A stretch of 64,000 nt of DNA from AAA044-D11 sp965268275 (GTDB taxonomy: Bacteria; Actinomycetota; Actinomycetes; Nanopelagicales; Nanopelagicaceae), in assembly GCA_965268275.1 (NCBI GenBank), contig OZ254168.1:310001-374000 (forward strand), written 5' to 3'. The position numbers and the translations under genes were made by a program. The notes under the pieces are model-generated. The model did not search any database. It worked only from the letters and a program-made list of their open reading frames with translations, and was not told the origin of the DNA. Shown one piece after another: positions 51,573 to 59,473 of this stretch (position 1 is its first letter; the number at the start of each line of letters is the position of its first letter).

Positions 51573-52130
51573 TTAGTCGTGCATCTTCTTTCCTTTACCC
51601 ATACCGTCTTTACCCATTCCACCAAGCTTTGGACCCGGAACAGATTCGACCATAGCCGTCACACGAGCAGACAATCCAGCCTTCATTGTGGTTGCTTGTG
51701 CAGCGGTTAATTTCCCAGCTGTTACAGCAGCATCAATCTCAGTTGTTTTGAAATTAACAAGAGCCGTGATTAGTGCTGCTTTCTTATCGCCAGCAAGTGT
51801 TGCTAGTGACTTACCTGCAACGCGTGCGGCCTGAAGATCAGCTGCAGTGATTCCGAGAGTTGAAGTTATTACAGCTTCCATCGCTGCCCGATTTTTATCG
51901 AACACTGGCTTGGCTTGTTTAGCAGGTGCAGCTGCAGTTAAAGCCGCAGTGAATGCATCTGCTTGTGCTTGTGTGAGAGTTCCATTTGCAACTAGCCCCA
52001 CGAGAACAGTTGCAACTTGTGAAGGAATACCTCTTGCATGTCCTTGATCCGCATGTGCGGTCGATACCGATGCAATTGTTCCAAGTGAAAGTGCGGCTGC
52101 AATTGCAGCTGCTGCGATTTTCTTATTCAT
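51573..52130 (-). CDS. Secreted Ala-rich hypothetical protein
   Basis: 185 residues. A clear signal peptide (IAAAAIAAALSLGTIAS, cleavage likely after AHA, residue 27). The mature part is helical, rich in Ala/Thr/Lys, with two copies of a LTQAQADAF/LTAAQATTM-like unit (residues ~55-65 and ~142-152), a pattern common in exported small helical proteins. The C terminus is basic and Gly/Met/Lys rich (MGKDGMGKGKKM). Function unknown. AAAGGAG lies 10 nt before the ATG. Confidence 0.8.
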   Translation of the reverse strand: MNKKIAAAAIAAALSLGTIASVSTAHADQGHARGIPSQVATVLVGLVANGTLTQAQADAFTAALTAAAPAKQAKPVFDKNRAAMEAVITSTLGITAADLQAARVAGKSLATLAGDKKAALITALVNFKTTEIDAAVTAGKLTAAQATTMKAGLSARVTAMVESVPGPKLGGMGKDGMGKGKKMHD

Positions 52131-52404
52131 AACTTCTTTACTCCTTTAGTTTCGTCGCTACTTTCGTAGCCATCTATCTGACCCAGCTCCAGAAGTCGTT
52201 ACTTCCGGATACCCGTAGGAAACATCTAGTGGCTGAGAATAATAATTAAAGAACCTGAATATGAACTTAGAATATTAAGCGTGTGTCAATACAAATGCGC
52301 GTGGATGAGAGGCTGCCCTCAACAAATTACTTGTCTTTACGAATCAATGAGTTCATTCTCTATATTGCATCGCCTCTAAATTAGGGGAAAGTGGATGTAG
52401 AAAA
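52131..52404. other. Divergent spacer between two exported-protein genes
   Basis: 274 bp with no gene. It holds the ribosome site of the minus-strand gene and a hairpin CCAGAAGT-CGTT-ACTTCCGG (52190-52209). The plus-strand half is AT-rich with a TATATT-like stretch near 52360. No clear operator was seen. Confidence 0.4.
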
Positions 52405-53415
52405 GTGTGCCGAATGTTTACCCCTAAAAGTTCAAAGTTCTTTGCACTATCTGCGGTGACGTTCGTGATTTTTGGAATTTCGATCTATACGCCAGCACAA
52501 GCAAACACTGTAAAGAAAGCATCTATCGCTAAAGCAGGGCGGGTTGTTACACCAGGTATAAACACTTTATTAAGTGGAAAAGGCGCACCAAAGTCAACGG
52601 TTGGAATCGACGGTGACTTTTACATCGACACAAACAAAATGAATATTTACGGCCCAAAAACTAAAGGCAAATGGCCAGCTGCGATTTCATTGAAAGGTGC
52701 CCCAGGAACAAATGGAACCAACGGAACAAATGGAATAGCCGGTGCAACAGGTCCTGCAGGTGCAAAAGGGACATCGACAACTGGAAGTGATGGGGCACCA
52801 GGTTTAGCAGGTGCAACCGGTTCGCCTGGCGCAACGGGCGCAACGGGCCCTGCAGGTACGGGTTCTCCTGGTGCAACAGGTGCTGCAGGAAGTAATGGTG
52901 CAAGTGGAAGTAACGGCACGAATGGAACTAATGGTGCTCCAGGTTCAATAGGTGAAACTGGTTCTAAGGGCGACACCGGAAATACTGGATTAACTGGGCC
53001 TGCGGGATCAAGTCCAGCAACAATGGGACTACTTTCATTTACGACGATGATAGGAAATTCTTCAACTTCCAATAAAGATTTTGGTGTGTTTGCTGCAGGA
53101 AAAAGTTATGTTGTTCAATTACTGCTTCACGGAGTATCTGAAACTGGATTGATGAAGATAATCAAGTTTTCAATATCTTCACCAGAATCAACTGTGGTTT
53201 TGACTTCTGACTATGTAGTCCAAAATGGATATACGAGCAGAAGTGGTGCTACCGAACAAGAAAGCAGCATTGTTGCAACAGTGTTGGTAAATGGAGCAAA
53301 CACCACACATGATTATTTTCTAACAGCAACAATTACATGCAATCAGCTAACTGAAACCCCAGGGCTAATTTTTAACGGTTCATTTTCCGGGGTTCAAATA
53401 AATGTGGTTCCTTAA
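52405..53415 (+). CDS. Exported collagen-like (Gly-X-Y) repeat protein
   Basis: 336 residues. Signal peptide KFFALSAVTFVIFGISI with cleavage near AQA (residue 33). Then a spacer with the motif DGDFYIDTNKMNIYGPKTKG, which precedes Gly-X-Y repeats in many bacterial and phage collagen-like proteins. The repeats (about 98-202) are some 33 Gly-X-Y triplets rich in Ala, Thr, Asn, with two short breaks. The last 130 residues form an unrecognised domain, probably beta-rich. GTG 52405 or ATG 52414 may be the start; neither has a good ribosome site. Likely a surface or adhesive fibre. Confidence 0.82.
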   Translation: MCRMFTPKSSKFFALSAVTFVIFGISIYTPAQANTVKKASIAKAGRVVTPGINTLLSGKGAPKSTVGIDGDFYIDTNKMNIYGPKTKGKWPAAISLKGAPGTNGTNGTNGIAGATGPAGAKGTSTTGSDGAPGLAGATGSPGATGATGPAGTGSPGATGAAGSNGASGSNGTNGTNGAPGSIGETGSKGDTGNTGLTGPAGSSPATMGLLSFTTMIGNSSTSNKDFGVFAAGKSYVVQLLLHGVSETGLMKIIKFSISSPESTVVLTSDYVVQNGYTSRSGATEQESSIVATVLVNGANTTHDYFLTATITCNQLTETPGLIFNGSFSGVQINVVP

Positions 53416-53436
53416 GGATTTTAGTTCTGAGATTTC

Positions 53437-53510
53437 TGGAGCGGGTGACCGGGATCGAACCGGCATGGCCAGCTTGGAAGGCTGGGGCTCTACCATTGAG
53501 CTACACCCGC
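53437..53510 (-). tRNA. tRNA-Gly (TCC)
   Basis: Minus strand. Acceptor GCGGGTG/CACCCGC, anticodon loop CTTCCAA with TCC, T arm GGTTCGATCCC, discriminator T and encoded CCA (53437-53439). It reads GGA/GGG. Confidence 0.96.
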
Positions 53511-53635
53511 AGATTTCGTGCGATACGCATGAATTGAGCGTGAACCAGCCGTTATGTTACACCGCTGTGGGGATTGGCTTTGCCCACCTGGTGATTTCAC
53601 CCTAAAAACCAGAAACTTTTCTGGGTAAAGGGTGT

Positions 53636-53727
53636 GTGTTTTCGCGACCTACCAAGAGGTAAGGGCTAATGTCCGTTTCATCTTCCTCCGGCTTGTGCGC
53701 CGTGAATGCCCACGGGGTCGCAAACAC
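53636..53727 (+). ncRNA. Candidate structured leader RNA of the purine permease
   Basis: P1 is 12 bp with a 2-nt bulge: GTGTTT (53636-53641) with AAACAC (53722-53727), and GCGACC (53644-53649) with GGTCGC (53716-53721). Inside are hairpin P2 TACC-AAGA-GGTA (53650-53661), stem P3 GGGC/GCCC (53663-53666 with 53708-53711) and hairpin CGGC-TTGTGC-GCCG (53689-53702). This three-way-junction plan sits about 30 nt before the permease ATG and resembles a riboswitch, but matches no class I could recognise. No terminator follows; control, if any, would be on translation. Confidence 0.45.
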
Positions 53728-53757
53728 CCCCGATACCAAAATCAGAGAGGCTCGACC

Positions 53758-55194
53758 ATGCTAGATAGTTATTTCAAAATATCTGAACGTGGCTCAACCG
53801 TAGGTCGCGAAGTACGTGGTGGTTTCGTCACGTTCTTCACAATGGCTTACATCGTGGCACTTAACCCGTTGATCATCGGATTATCAAAAGATGCTGACGG
53901 AAAGTTCCTCGGAGGTGGCGACGCTCCAAACCTTGCAGCAATTGCTGCAGCAACTGCGTTAATCGCAGGTGTGCTTACAATCCTGATGGGTGTAGTTGGA
54001 AACTTTCCACTTGCGCTCGCAACAGGCCTTGGCCTAAACACATTCGTTGCAGTAAGTATTGCATCGCAAATGTCATGGGCTGATGCAATGGGACTTGTTG
54101 TTCTAGAAGGAATCATTATTACCATTCTTGTTCTGACTGGTTTCAGAAAAGCGGTATTTGGTGCGGTCCCTGCACAACTCAAGATCGCAATCTCAGTTGG
54201 TATTGGTCTTTTCATCGCATTAATCGGTTTGGTTGACGCTGGCTTCGTTCGTCGCACAGGAAATGGCCCAGTGCCAGTAACACTTGGCGATGGTGGAACT
54301 CTTGTCGGTTGGCCAATCGTTGTATTTTGCTTTGGTCTTCTATTGATGATTGGACTTATGGTCAAGAAGGTAAAGGGTGCAATTCTCATTGCAATCGTTA
54401 TCTCTACCGCAGTTGCGATTGCAATTGAATCAGCCTTCAAAATTGGCCCACTATTTAATGGTGCGACCGGAGAAACAAATCCAAAGGGTTGGAATCTAAA
54501 CGTTCCTACAATGCCTTCAAGTGTTGTTGACACACCTGACTTCGGACTTCTTGGACAATTCAGTCTCTTCGGATCTTTCGAAAGAATCTCACTTGTTGCG
54601 GCAATCCTCTTCGTATTCACCCTTTTGCTATCTGACTTCTTCGACACTGTCGGAACAGTTACAGCGATCGGTCATGAATCAGGTTTGATTGATGGCAAGG
54701 GCGATGTTCCAAATAACAACAAGATTCTCTTTGTTGACTCAGTGGCTGCAATGGCCGGTGGAGCTGGAAGCATCTCTTCAAATACCAGCTACATCGAATC
54801 AGCAGCAGGTGTTGGTGAAGGTGCGCGAACAGGTTTGGCATCAGTAGTAACTGGTGTTCTATTCCTCCTCACCACATTCCTTGCACCACTTGTTGCAGTA
54901 ATTCCTTACGAAGCAGCAACTCCTGCTCTTGTCGTCGTCGGATTCTTGATGATGTCACAGATCAAGGGCTTGGATTGGGCTGACTACGGAATCGGAATTC
55001 CTGCATTCCTAACAATTATCTTGATGCCATTTACTTACAATATTTCTGTAGGAATTGGCGCAGGATTCGTTTCACATGTTGTGATCCGTATTATCCAAGG
55101 TCGTCGTAGCGAAGTTCATCCGCTGCTTCTCTTGGTATCTGGTCTCTTCATGGTCTACTTCTTAAGCTCTCCAATTAATACTTGGATTGGCTAA
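53758..55194 (+). CDS. NCS2-family purine permease (AzgA/PbuG type)
   Basis: 478 residues, about 13 hydrophobic segments. Family motifs: GFVTFFTMAYIVALNP, GLGLNTFVA, SDFFDTVGTVTAIG and SNTSYIESAAGVGEGARTG. The F-F-T-M-A-Y start and the length fit the AzgA/PbuG guanine-hypoxanthine-adenine branch, not uracil permeases. AGAGAGG lies 7 nt before the ATG at 53758. An in-frame earlier start at 53632 would lie inside the structured leader and adds no conserved sequence. A terminator follows. Confidence 0.9.
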   Translation: MLDSYFKISERGSTVGREVRGGFVTFFTMAYIVALNPLIIGLSKDADGKFLGGGDAPNLAAIAAATALIAGVLTILMGVVGNFPLALATGLGLNTFVAVSIASQMSWADAMGLVVLEGIIITILVLTGFRKAVFGAVPAQLKIAISVGIGLFIALIGLVDAGFVRRTGNGPVPVTLGDGGTLVGWPIVVFCFGLLLMIGLMVKKVKGAILIAIVISTAVAIAIESAFKIGPLFNGATGETNPKGWNLNVPTMPSSVVDTPDFGLLGQFSLFGSFERISLVAAILFVFTLLLSDFFDTVGTVTAIGHESGLIDGKGDVPNNNKILFVDSVAAMAGGAGSISSNTSYIESAAGVGEGARTGLASVVTGVLFLLTTFLAPLVAVIPYEAATPALVVVGFLMMSQIKGLDWADYGIGIPAFLTIILMPFTYNISVGIGAGFVSHVVIRIIQGRRSEVHPLLLLVSGLFMVYFLSSPINTWIG

Positions 55195-55218
55195 TTAAGT
55201 AATAGAGAAGTAAAAAAG

Positions 55219-55248
55219 AAAGGGCTCGGGGGCAACCCCGGGCCTTTT
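55219..55248 (+). terminator. Terminator after purine permease gene
   Basis: AAAGGGCTCGGGG-GCAA-CCCCGGGCCTTTTT: long GC stem with GCAA loop followed by T5, a textbook intrinsic terminator. Confidence 0.92.
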
Positions 55249-55317
55249 TACTTTCTCAGGGGTATTTACGTTGGTTTTGGGAAGGGAATTTAGGGCTTAG
55301 AATTCGGACTTACGCCG

Positions 55318-55393
55318 CGGGGCGTAGCGTAGTGGCTAGCGCGCCTGCTTTGGGAGCAGGAGACCGGAGGTTCGAATCCTCTCGCCCCGACCA
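55318..55393 (+). tRNA. tRNA-Pro (TGG)
   Basis: Acceptor CGGGGCG/CGCCCCG, anticodon loop TTTGGGA with TGG, T arm GGTTCGAATCC, discriminator A and encoded CCA (55391-55393). It is 38 nt upstream of tig and could share a transcript with it. Confidence 0.96.
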
Positions 55394-55431
55394 GAACAAA
55401 TAATTCTTAAAAATAAAACTCAAGGAGCAAA

Positions 55432-56721
55432 GTGAAAAGCGCAGTCGAAACTCTTTCCCCAACTCGTGTAAAGCTTTCAATTGAAGTTTCATTTGATGAA
55501 TTAGCGCCACATATTTCAAATGCTTACAAAGCATTTGGCGAGCGCATCAACATTCCAGGATTCCGCAAGGGCAAAGTTCCACAAGCAATGATCGAACAAC
55601 GCGTTGGCCGTCCAGCTATTTTGGATGAAGCAATCAATGCATCAATTTCACCTTTTTATGCTGCGGCTTTGAAAGAGCAGAATGTTTTTGTAATTGGTCG
55701 CCCAAATATCGAAGTTACTGAATTGGTTGATCGCGAGAAGTTTTCATTCACCGCTGAAGTAGATGTGCGTCCAGAGCTAAAGCTTCCAGATTTCTCAAAG
55801 ATAACCTTGACCGTTGATGATGTTGTCGTTTCAGATGCAGAAGTAGCTGAGCAAGTCGATGCTCTTCGTGCACGATTTGGAACCTTGACCACAGTTGAGA
55901 AAGCTGTCGAGAACGGTGACTTTGTCTCACTTGATTTAGTCGCAACAATAAATGGCGAAGCAGTCGAAGGCGGAACTGCAAATGATCTTTCATATGAAGT
56001 TGGCACCAACCGTATGGTTGATGGCTTGGACGAAGCCTTAATTGGTTTGAAGGCTGGCGAATCAAAGCGATTTGAAACCCAACTTGTTGGTCAGAAAGAT
56101 GATGAAAAGGGCGCAGTAGATGCAACTGTAAAAGCAGTTAAGCACCGCGACCTTCCAGAATTGAATGATGAGTTTGCAAAGCTTGGATCTGAATTTGAAA
56201 CTTTGGCCGAGCTTCGCGCCGATATCCAGACTCGCCTAGAGCGCGTTAAGCACCTTGAGCAAGGCGCACAAGCAAGAGATTTGTTAGTCGAGAAGTTAAT
56301 TGCTGAAGTAGAAATCCCGCTTCCAGCGAACATAATTCAAGATGAAGTAAACGATCATTTGGATAAAGAGGGTCGCATTGAAGATGCCGAGCATCGCAAG
56401 GAAGTTACTGAAGAAGTAACAAAGTCACTTACTCAAGAAATCCTCTTCGACAACATAGTTTCTGCTGAGAGCGTTTCAGTCAACGAGAATGAATTAACCG
56501 AATATTTGATTCGTGCATCACAGCGATATGGCATGTCCCCAGAGCAATTTATGAAGGAAGTTTCAGATGCCGGCCAAATCACAACTATGGTCGCCGAAGT
56601 TTCTAGAGCCAAAGCTCTTGCGGGTGTCTTATCTCGCGTAAAGGTTGTTACAACCTCTGGCAAAGAAGTGAACCTTGAAGAGTTGGCACCAAAGCAAGCT
56701 GCTGCGCCAGCCGCAGAGTAA
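55432..56721 (+). CDS. tig: Trigger factor
   Basis: 429 residues. Ribosome-binding motif G-F-R-K-G-K-V-P (about 43-50) in the N-terminal domain, a PPIase-like middle (about 150-240) and a helical C-terminal domain. It binds nascent chains at the ribosomal tunnel exit. GTG start with AAGGAG 4 nt upstream. It comes just before clpP1, the usual actinobacterial and bacterial order tig-clpP-clpX. Confidence 0.95.
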   Translation: MKSAVETLSPTRVKLSIEVSFDELAPHISNAYKAFGERINIPGFRKGKVPQAMIEQRVGRPAILDEAINASISPFYAAALKEQNVFVIGRPNIEVTELVDREKFSFTAEVDVRPELKLPDFSKITLTVDDVVVSDAEVAEQVDALRARFGTLTTVEKAVENGDFVSLDLVATINGEAVEGGTANDLSYEVGTNRMVDGLDEALIGLKAGESKRFETQLVGQKDDEKGAVDATVKAVKHRDLPELNDEFAKLGSEFETLAELRADIQTRLERVKHLEQGAQARDLLVEKLIAEVEIPLPANIIQDEVNDHLDKEGRIEDAEHRKEVTEEVTKSLTQEILFDNIVSAESVSVNENELTEYLIRASQRYGMSPEQFMKEVSDAGQITTMVAEVSRAKALAGVLSRVKVVTTSGKEVNLEELAPKQAAAPAAE

Positions 56722-56851
56722 TTCAGACTCTTTCTCGCAGGGCGAACAGCCCAGGCAAGGTTTTTGCCAATTTGCGGAAGCATTTGGCCCAAAACATTGT
56801 TAGTGTCATTACTAGGAATTAAAAAGTTAAACAAACTATCTGGAGGAAGTT

Positions 56852-57469
56852 GTGGATCTCATTACGCCGCGTCTAGCGGGTTCGGCACCAAGTGGTGGAT
56901 TAGATGACCAGGTTTATAACCGTCTTCTAAAAGAGCGCATCATCTTTTTAGGTTCAGTTGTTGAAGATTCAATGGCTAACGCAATCTCTGCACAGTTGCT
57001 GCTACTGGCTGCAGAAGATCCAGATAAAGATATTTTCCTTTACATAAATTCACCAGGCGGTTCGATCTCGGCCGGTATGGCAATTTATGACACGATGCAA
57101 TACATCAAGAACGATGTTGCAACTGTTGCGATGGGACTTGCTGCATCAATGGGTCAGTTCTTACTTTGCGCAGGAGCACCAGGAAAGCGTTACGCACTTC
57201 CACACGCAAGAATCATGATGCACCAACCTTCTGGTGGCATCGGTGGAACTGCATCTGATATCAAGATTCAAGCAGAACAAATGTCATTTACTAAGAAGAA
57301 GATGGCAGAACTAATCTCATTCCACACTGGCCAAAAGGCTGAAACTATCGAAGCTGATTCTGATCGCGATCGTTGGTTCACCGCAGAAGATGCTAAGGAT
57401 TATGGCTTTGTAGACCATGTTGTTCGTTCAGCTGGTCAAGTATCTGGAAGCGGAGGAACAGCCAAATGA
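56852..57469 (+). CDS. clpP1: ATP-dependent Clp protease proteolytic subunit ClpP1
   Basis: 205 residues. The catalytic triad is visible: Ser99 in LAASMGQF, His in I-M-M-H-Q-P and Asp in SDRDRWFTAEDA. GTG start behind GGAGG. Actinobacteria use two different ClpP subunits; this is the first of the pair and overlaps clpP2 by 4 nt. The 130-bp spacer before it carries the promoter; I saw no exact ClgR operator in it. Confidence 0.95.
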   Translation: MDLITPRLAGSAPSGGLDDQVYNRLLKERIIFLGSVVEDSMANAISAQLLLLAAEDPDKDIFLYINSPGGSISAGMAIYDTMQYIKNDVATVAMGLAASMGQFLLCAGAPGKRYALPHARIMMHQPSGGIGGTASDIKIQAEQMSFTKKKMAELISFHTGQKAETIEADSDRDRWFTAEDAKDYGFVDHVVRSAGQVSGSGGTAK

Positions 57470-58074
57470 TAAATAACCGTTACATCCTTCCAACCATTGA
57501 AGAGAAAACTTCATATGGTTACAAGCGCTTAGATCCATATACAAAACTATTCGAAGAGCGCATTATTTTCTTAGGTCAAGCCATTGATGACACCGTAGCG
57601 AACGATGTTATGGCCCAACTATTAACTCTGGAATCTATGGATCCAGATCGCGACATCATGATGTATATAAATTCACCAGGTGGTTCTTTCACTGCGCTGA
57701 CTGCAATTTATGACACGATGCAATTTGTTCGCCCAGATGTAATGACAATTTGTTTGGGACAAGCAGCATCAGCAGCAGCAATCCTGCTTGCGGGTGGTGC
57801 AAAGGGAAAGCGTTATGCCCTAGAGCATGCACGCATCTTGATTCACCAGCCATATAGCGAAGGTGGCGGACAGGGTTCAGATATTGAAATCCAAGCCCGC
57901 GAAATTATGCGCATGCGTGCCTTGCTAGAAGAGATGTTGGTAAAGCACTCCGTAAAGAGCGCCGATGAAATTACAAAAGATATTGAACGCGACAAGATCC
58001 TTACCGCAGCAGAAGCTGTCGAATACGGACTTATCGACCAAGTAATGGTGAGCCGTAAGGCATCTGCTAAATAA
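57466..58074 (+). CDS. clpP2: ATP-dependent Clp protease proteolytic subunit ClpP2
   Basis: 202 residues. Ser102 in QAASAAAIL, His in L-I-H-Q-P-Y and Asp in E-R-D-K-I-L form the triad. The ASAA rather than ASMG elbow marks it as the second, distinct subunit, which joins ClpP1 in a mixed tetradecamer. The ATG overlaps clpP1 by 4 nt. Confidence 0.95.
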   Translation: MINNRYILPTIEEKTSYGYKRLDPYTKLFEERIIFLGQAIDDTVANDVMAQLLTLESMDPDRDIMMYINSPGGSFTALTAIYDTMQFVRPDVMTICLGQAASAAAILLAGGAKGKRYALEHARILIHQPYSEGGGQGSDIEIQAREIMRMRALLEEMLVKHSVKSADEITKDIERDKILTAAEAVEYGLIDQVMVSRKASAK

Positions 58075-58078
58075 AAAT

Positions 58079-58094
58079 TCGCCTATAAGCGAAC
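58079..58094. repeat. Inverted repeat between clpP2 and clpX
   Basis: TTCGC-CTATAA-GCGAA, 5-bp arms with 6-nt spacer. It resembles the ClgR operator pattern CGC-N5-GCG but is one base longer in the spacer. Confidence 0.35.
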
Positions 58095-58137
58095 AGAGTT
58101 AGGCTGGGATTTGCCCGCAAGAATCGGGGCGAAGTCC

Positions 58138-58143
58138 TAGCCT
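58138..58143 (+). promoter_or_regulatory. -10 box, leaderless start of clpX
   Basis: TAGCCT, 6 nt before the ATG at 58150. Confidence 0.55.
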
Positions 58144-58149
58144 TCTCTT

Positions 58150-59457
58150 ATGAATACGCGCATTGGTGAATCTGGCGATCTCTTGAAATGTTCTTTCTGC
58201 GGAAAGACCCAGAAGCAGGTTAAGAAGTTAATTGCTGGTCCTGGCGTTTATATCTGCGATGAATGTATTGAACTTTGTAATGAAATCATTATTGAAGAGC
58301 TCGAAGAGACCAGCACGCTTGGGCTTGCTGAACTTCCAAAGCCACAAGAGATTTATGAATTTCTAGATCAGTATGTTGTTGGCCAAGATCGCGCGAAAAA
58401 ATCTTTATCAGTTGCCGTTTACAACCACTACAAGCGTGTTCAATCTGGCGAATCAAAGCGCGAAGAATCAATCGAACTTTCTAAATCAAACATTTTGATT
58501 TTAGGACCAACCGGTTGCGGCAAAACTCTGCTGGCGCAAACTTTGGCTCGCATGCTTAATGTGCCATTTGCAATTGCAGATGCAACAGCCTTAACTGAAG
58601 CGGGATACGTCGGCGAGGATGTTGAAAACATTCTGCTTAAGTTAATCCAAGCTGCTGATTATGATGTTAAAAAGGCTGAAACCGGAATTATCTACATTGA
58701 TGAAATTGATAAGGTCGCACGCAAGAGCGAGAACCCATCAATCACTCGCGATGTTTCTGGCGAAGGTGTTCAGCAAGCACTTCTTAAAATTCTAGAAGGC
58801 ACAACTGCTGCAGTTCCGCCTCAAGGTGGTCGCAAACACCCACATCAAGAATTCTTACAAATTGATACAACGAATATTCTTTTCATTGTTGGTGGTGCTT
58901 TTGCTGGCCTAGAGAAAATTATCGAAGGTCGCAAAGGAAAAGCGGGTGTTGGATTTAATGCAACACTTCAAAGCGCAGAAGAGAACGCTGCAAAAGATTT
59001 CTTTGGTGATGTTATGCCAGAAGATTTGTTGAAGTTTGGAATGATTCCAGAATTTATTGGACGTCTGCCAATTCTTACTAGTGTTGAAAATCTTGATCGT
59101 CCAGCTTTAATGGAAATCCTTACTGAACCAAAGAATGCATTGGTAAAGCAATATCAGAAGCTATTTGAATTAGATGATGTCGAACTCGAATTCTCGCCTG
59201 AGGCGCTCGAAGTAGTCGCTGATCTTGCAATCAAACGCGGGACAGGTGCTCGAGGACTTCGCGCGATCATGGAAGAAACTTTGCTCGGCGTCATGTATGA
59301 AATTCCATCGAAGCCAGAAGTAGCCAAGGTGATAATTACGCCACAAGTTGTTATGAAAGAAGCGGCTCCAACATTGGTTAATCGCCCAGCGGGTGGCCCA
59401 AAGCGCCAGAGTAAGGCCGATAAAGCTGATAAGAGTTCAGAAGAGAAGAGCGCTTAA
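58150..59457 (+). CDS. clpX: ATP-dependent Clp protease ATPase subunit ClpX
   Basis: 435 residues. N-terminal zinc domain CSFCGKTQKQV ... CDEC, Walker A GPTGCGKT (119-126), Walker B IIYIDEIDK, the I-G-F-like ClpP-contact loop region and GTGARGLRAIME sensor 2. Unfolds substrates and feeds them to ClpP1P2. The last 30 residues (Lys/Asp/Ser rich) are variable. Leaderless start with TAGCCT 6 nt upstream, separate from clpP1P2. Confidence 0.96.
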   Translation: MNTRIGESGDLLKCSFCGKTQKQVKKLIAGPGVYICDECIELCNEIIIEELEETSTLGLAELPKPQEIYEFLDQYVVGQDRAKKSLSVAVYNHYKRVQSGESKREESIELSKSNILILGPTGCGKTLLAQTLARMLNVPFAIADATALTEAGYVGEDVENILLKLIQAADYDVKKAETGIIYIDEIDKVARKSENPSITRDVSGEGVQQALLKILEGTTAAVPPQGGRKHPHQEFLQIDTTNILFIVGGAFAGLEKIIEGRKGKAGVGFNATLQSAEENAAKDFFGDVMPEDLLKFGMIPEFIGRLPILTSVENLDRPALMEILTEPKNALVKQYQKLFELDDVELEFSPEALEVVADLAIKRGTGARGLRAIMEETLLGVMYEIPSKPEVAKVIITPQVVMKEAAPTLVNRPAGGPKRQSKADKADKSSEEKSA

Positions 59458-59459
59458 TC

Positions 59460-59465
59460 TAGACT
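59460..59465 (+). promoter_or_regulatory. -10-like box before valS
   Basis: TAGACT, 8 nt before the ATG at 59474, one base further than the other leaderless cases; the mRNA would start 1-2 nt before the ATG. Confidence 0.4.
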
Positions 59466-59473
59466 CATCTCCT

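Noticed and set aside
52647..53072. Minus-strand frame rich in Pro, Val, Ala opposite the collagen-like gene
   Set aside because: It is the complement of the Gly-X-Y repeats; the low complexity explains its openness.
53646..53661. PyrR-binding hairpin (CC..GAGG loop) in the permease leader
   Set aside because: The loop is one base too short for the consensus, and the permease belongs to the purine rather than the uracil branch.
53632..53757. N-terminal extension of the purine permease from an upstream in-frame start
   Set aside because: The extra 42 residues are not hydrophobic or conserved, lie in the folded leader, and the ATG at 53758 has a ribosome site.
53511..53757. Known purine riboswitch
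   Set aside because: The conserved loop and junction bases of the purine class are not present.
53847..54647. Long minus-strand open frame (266 codons) opposite the purine permease gene
   Set aside because: It is antisense to a well-supported NCS2 permease, has no recognisable motif, and its composition follows the complementary codons.
56730..56775. Hairpins GGGC-GAACA-GCCC and GGCAA-GGTTT-TTGCC after tig as a terminator
   Set aside because: Short stems without a following T-run, and they overlap badly; not enough to call termination.
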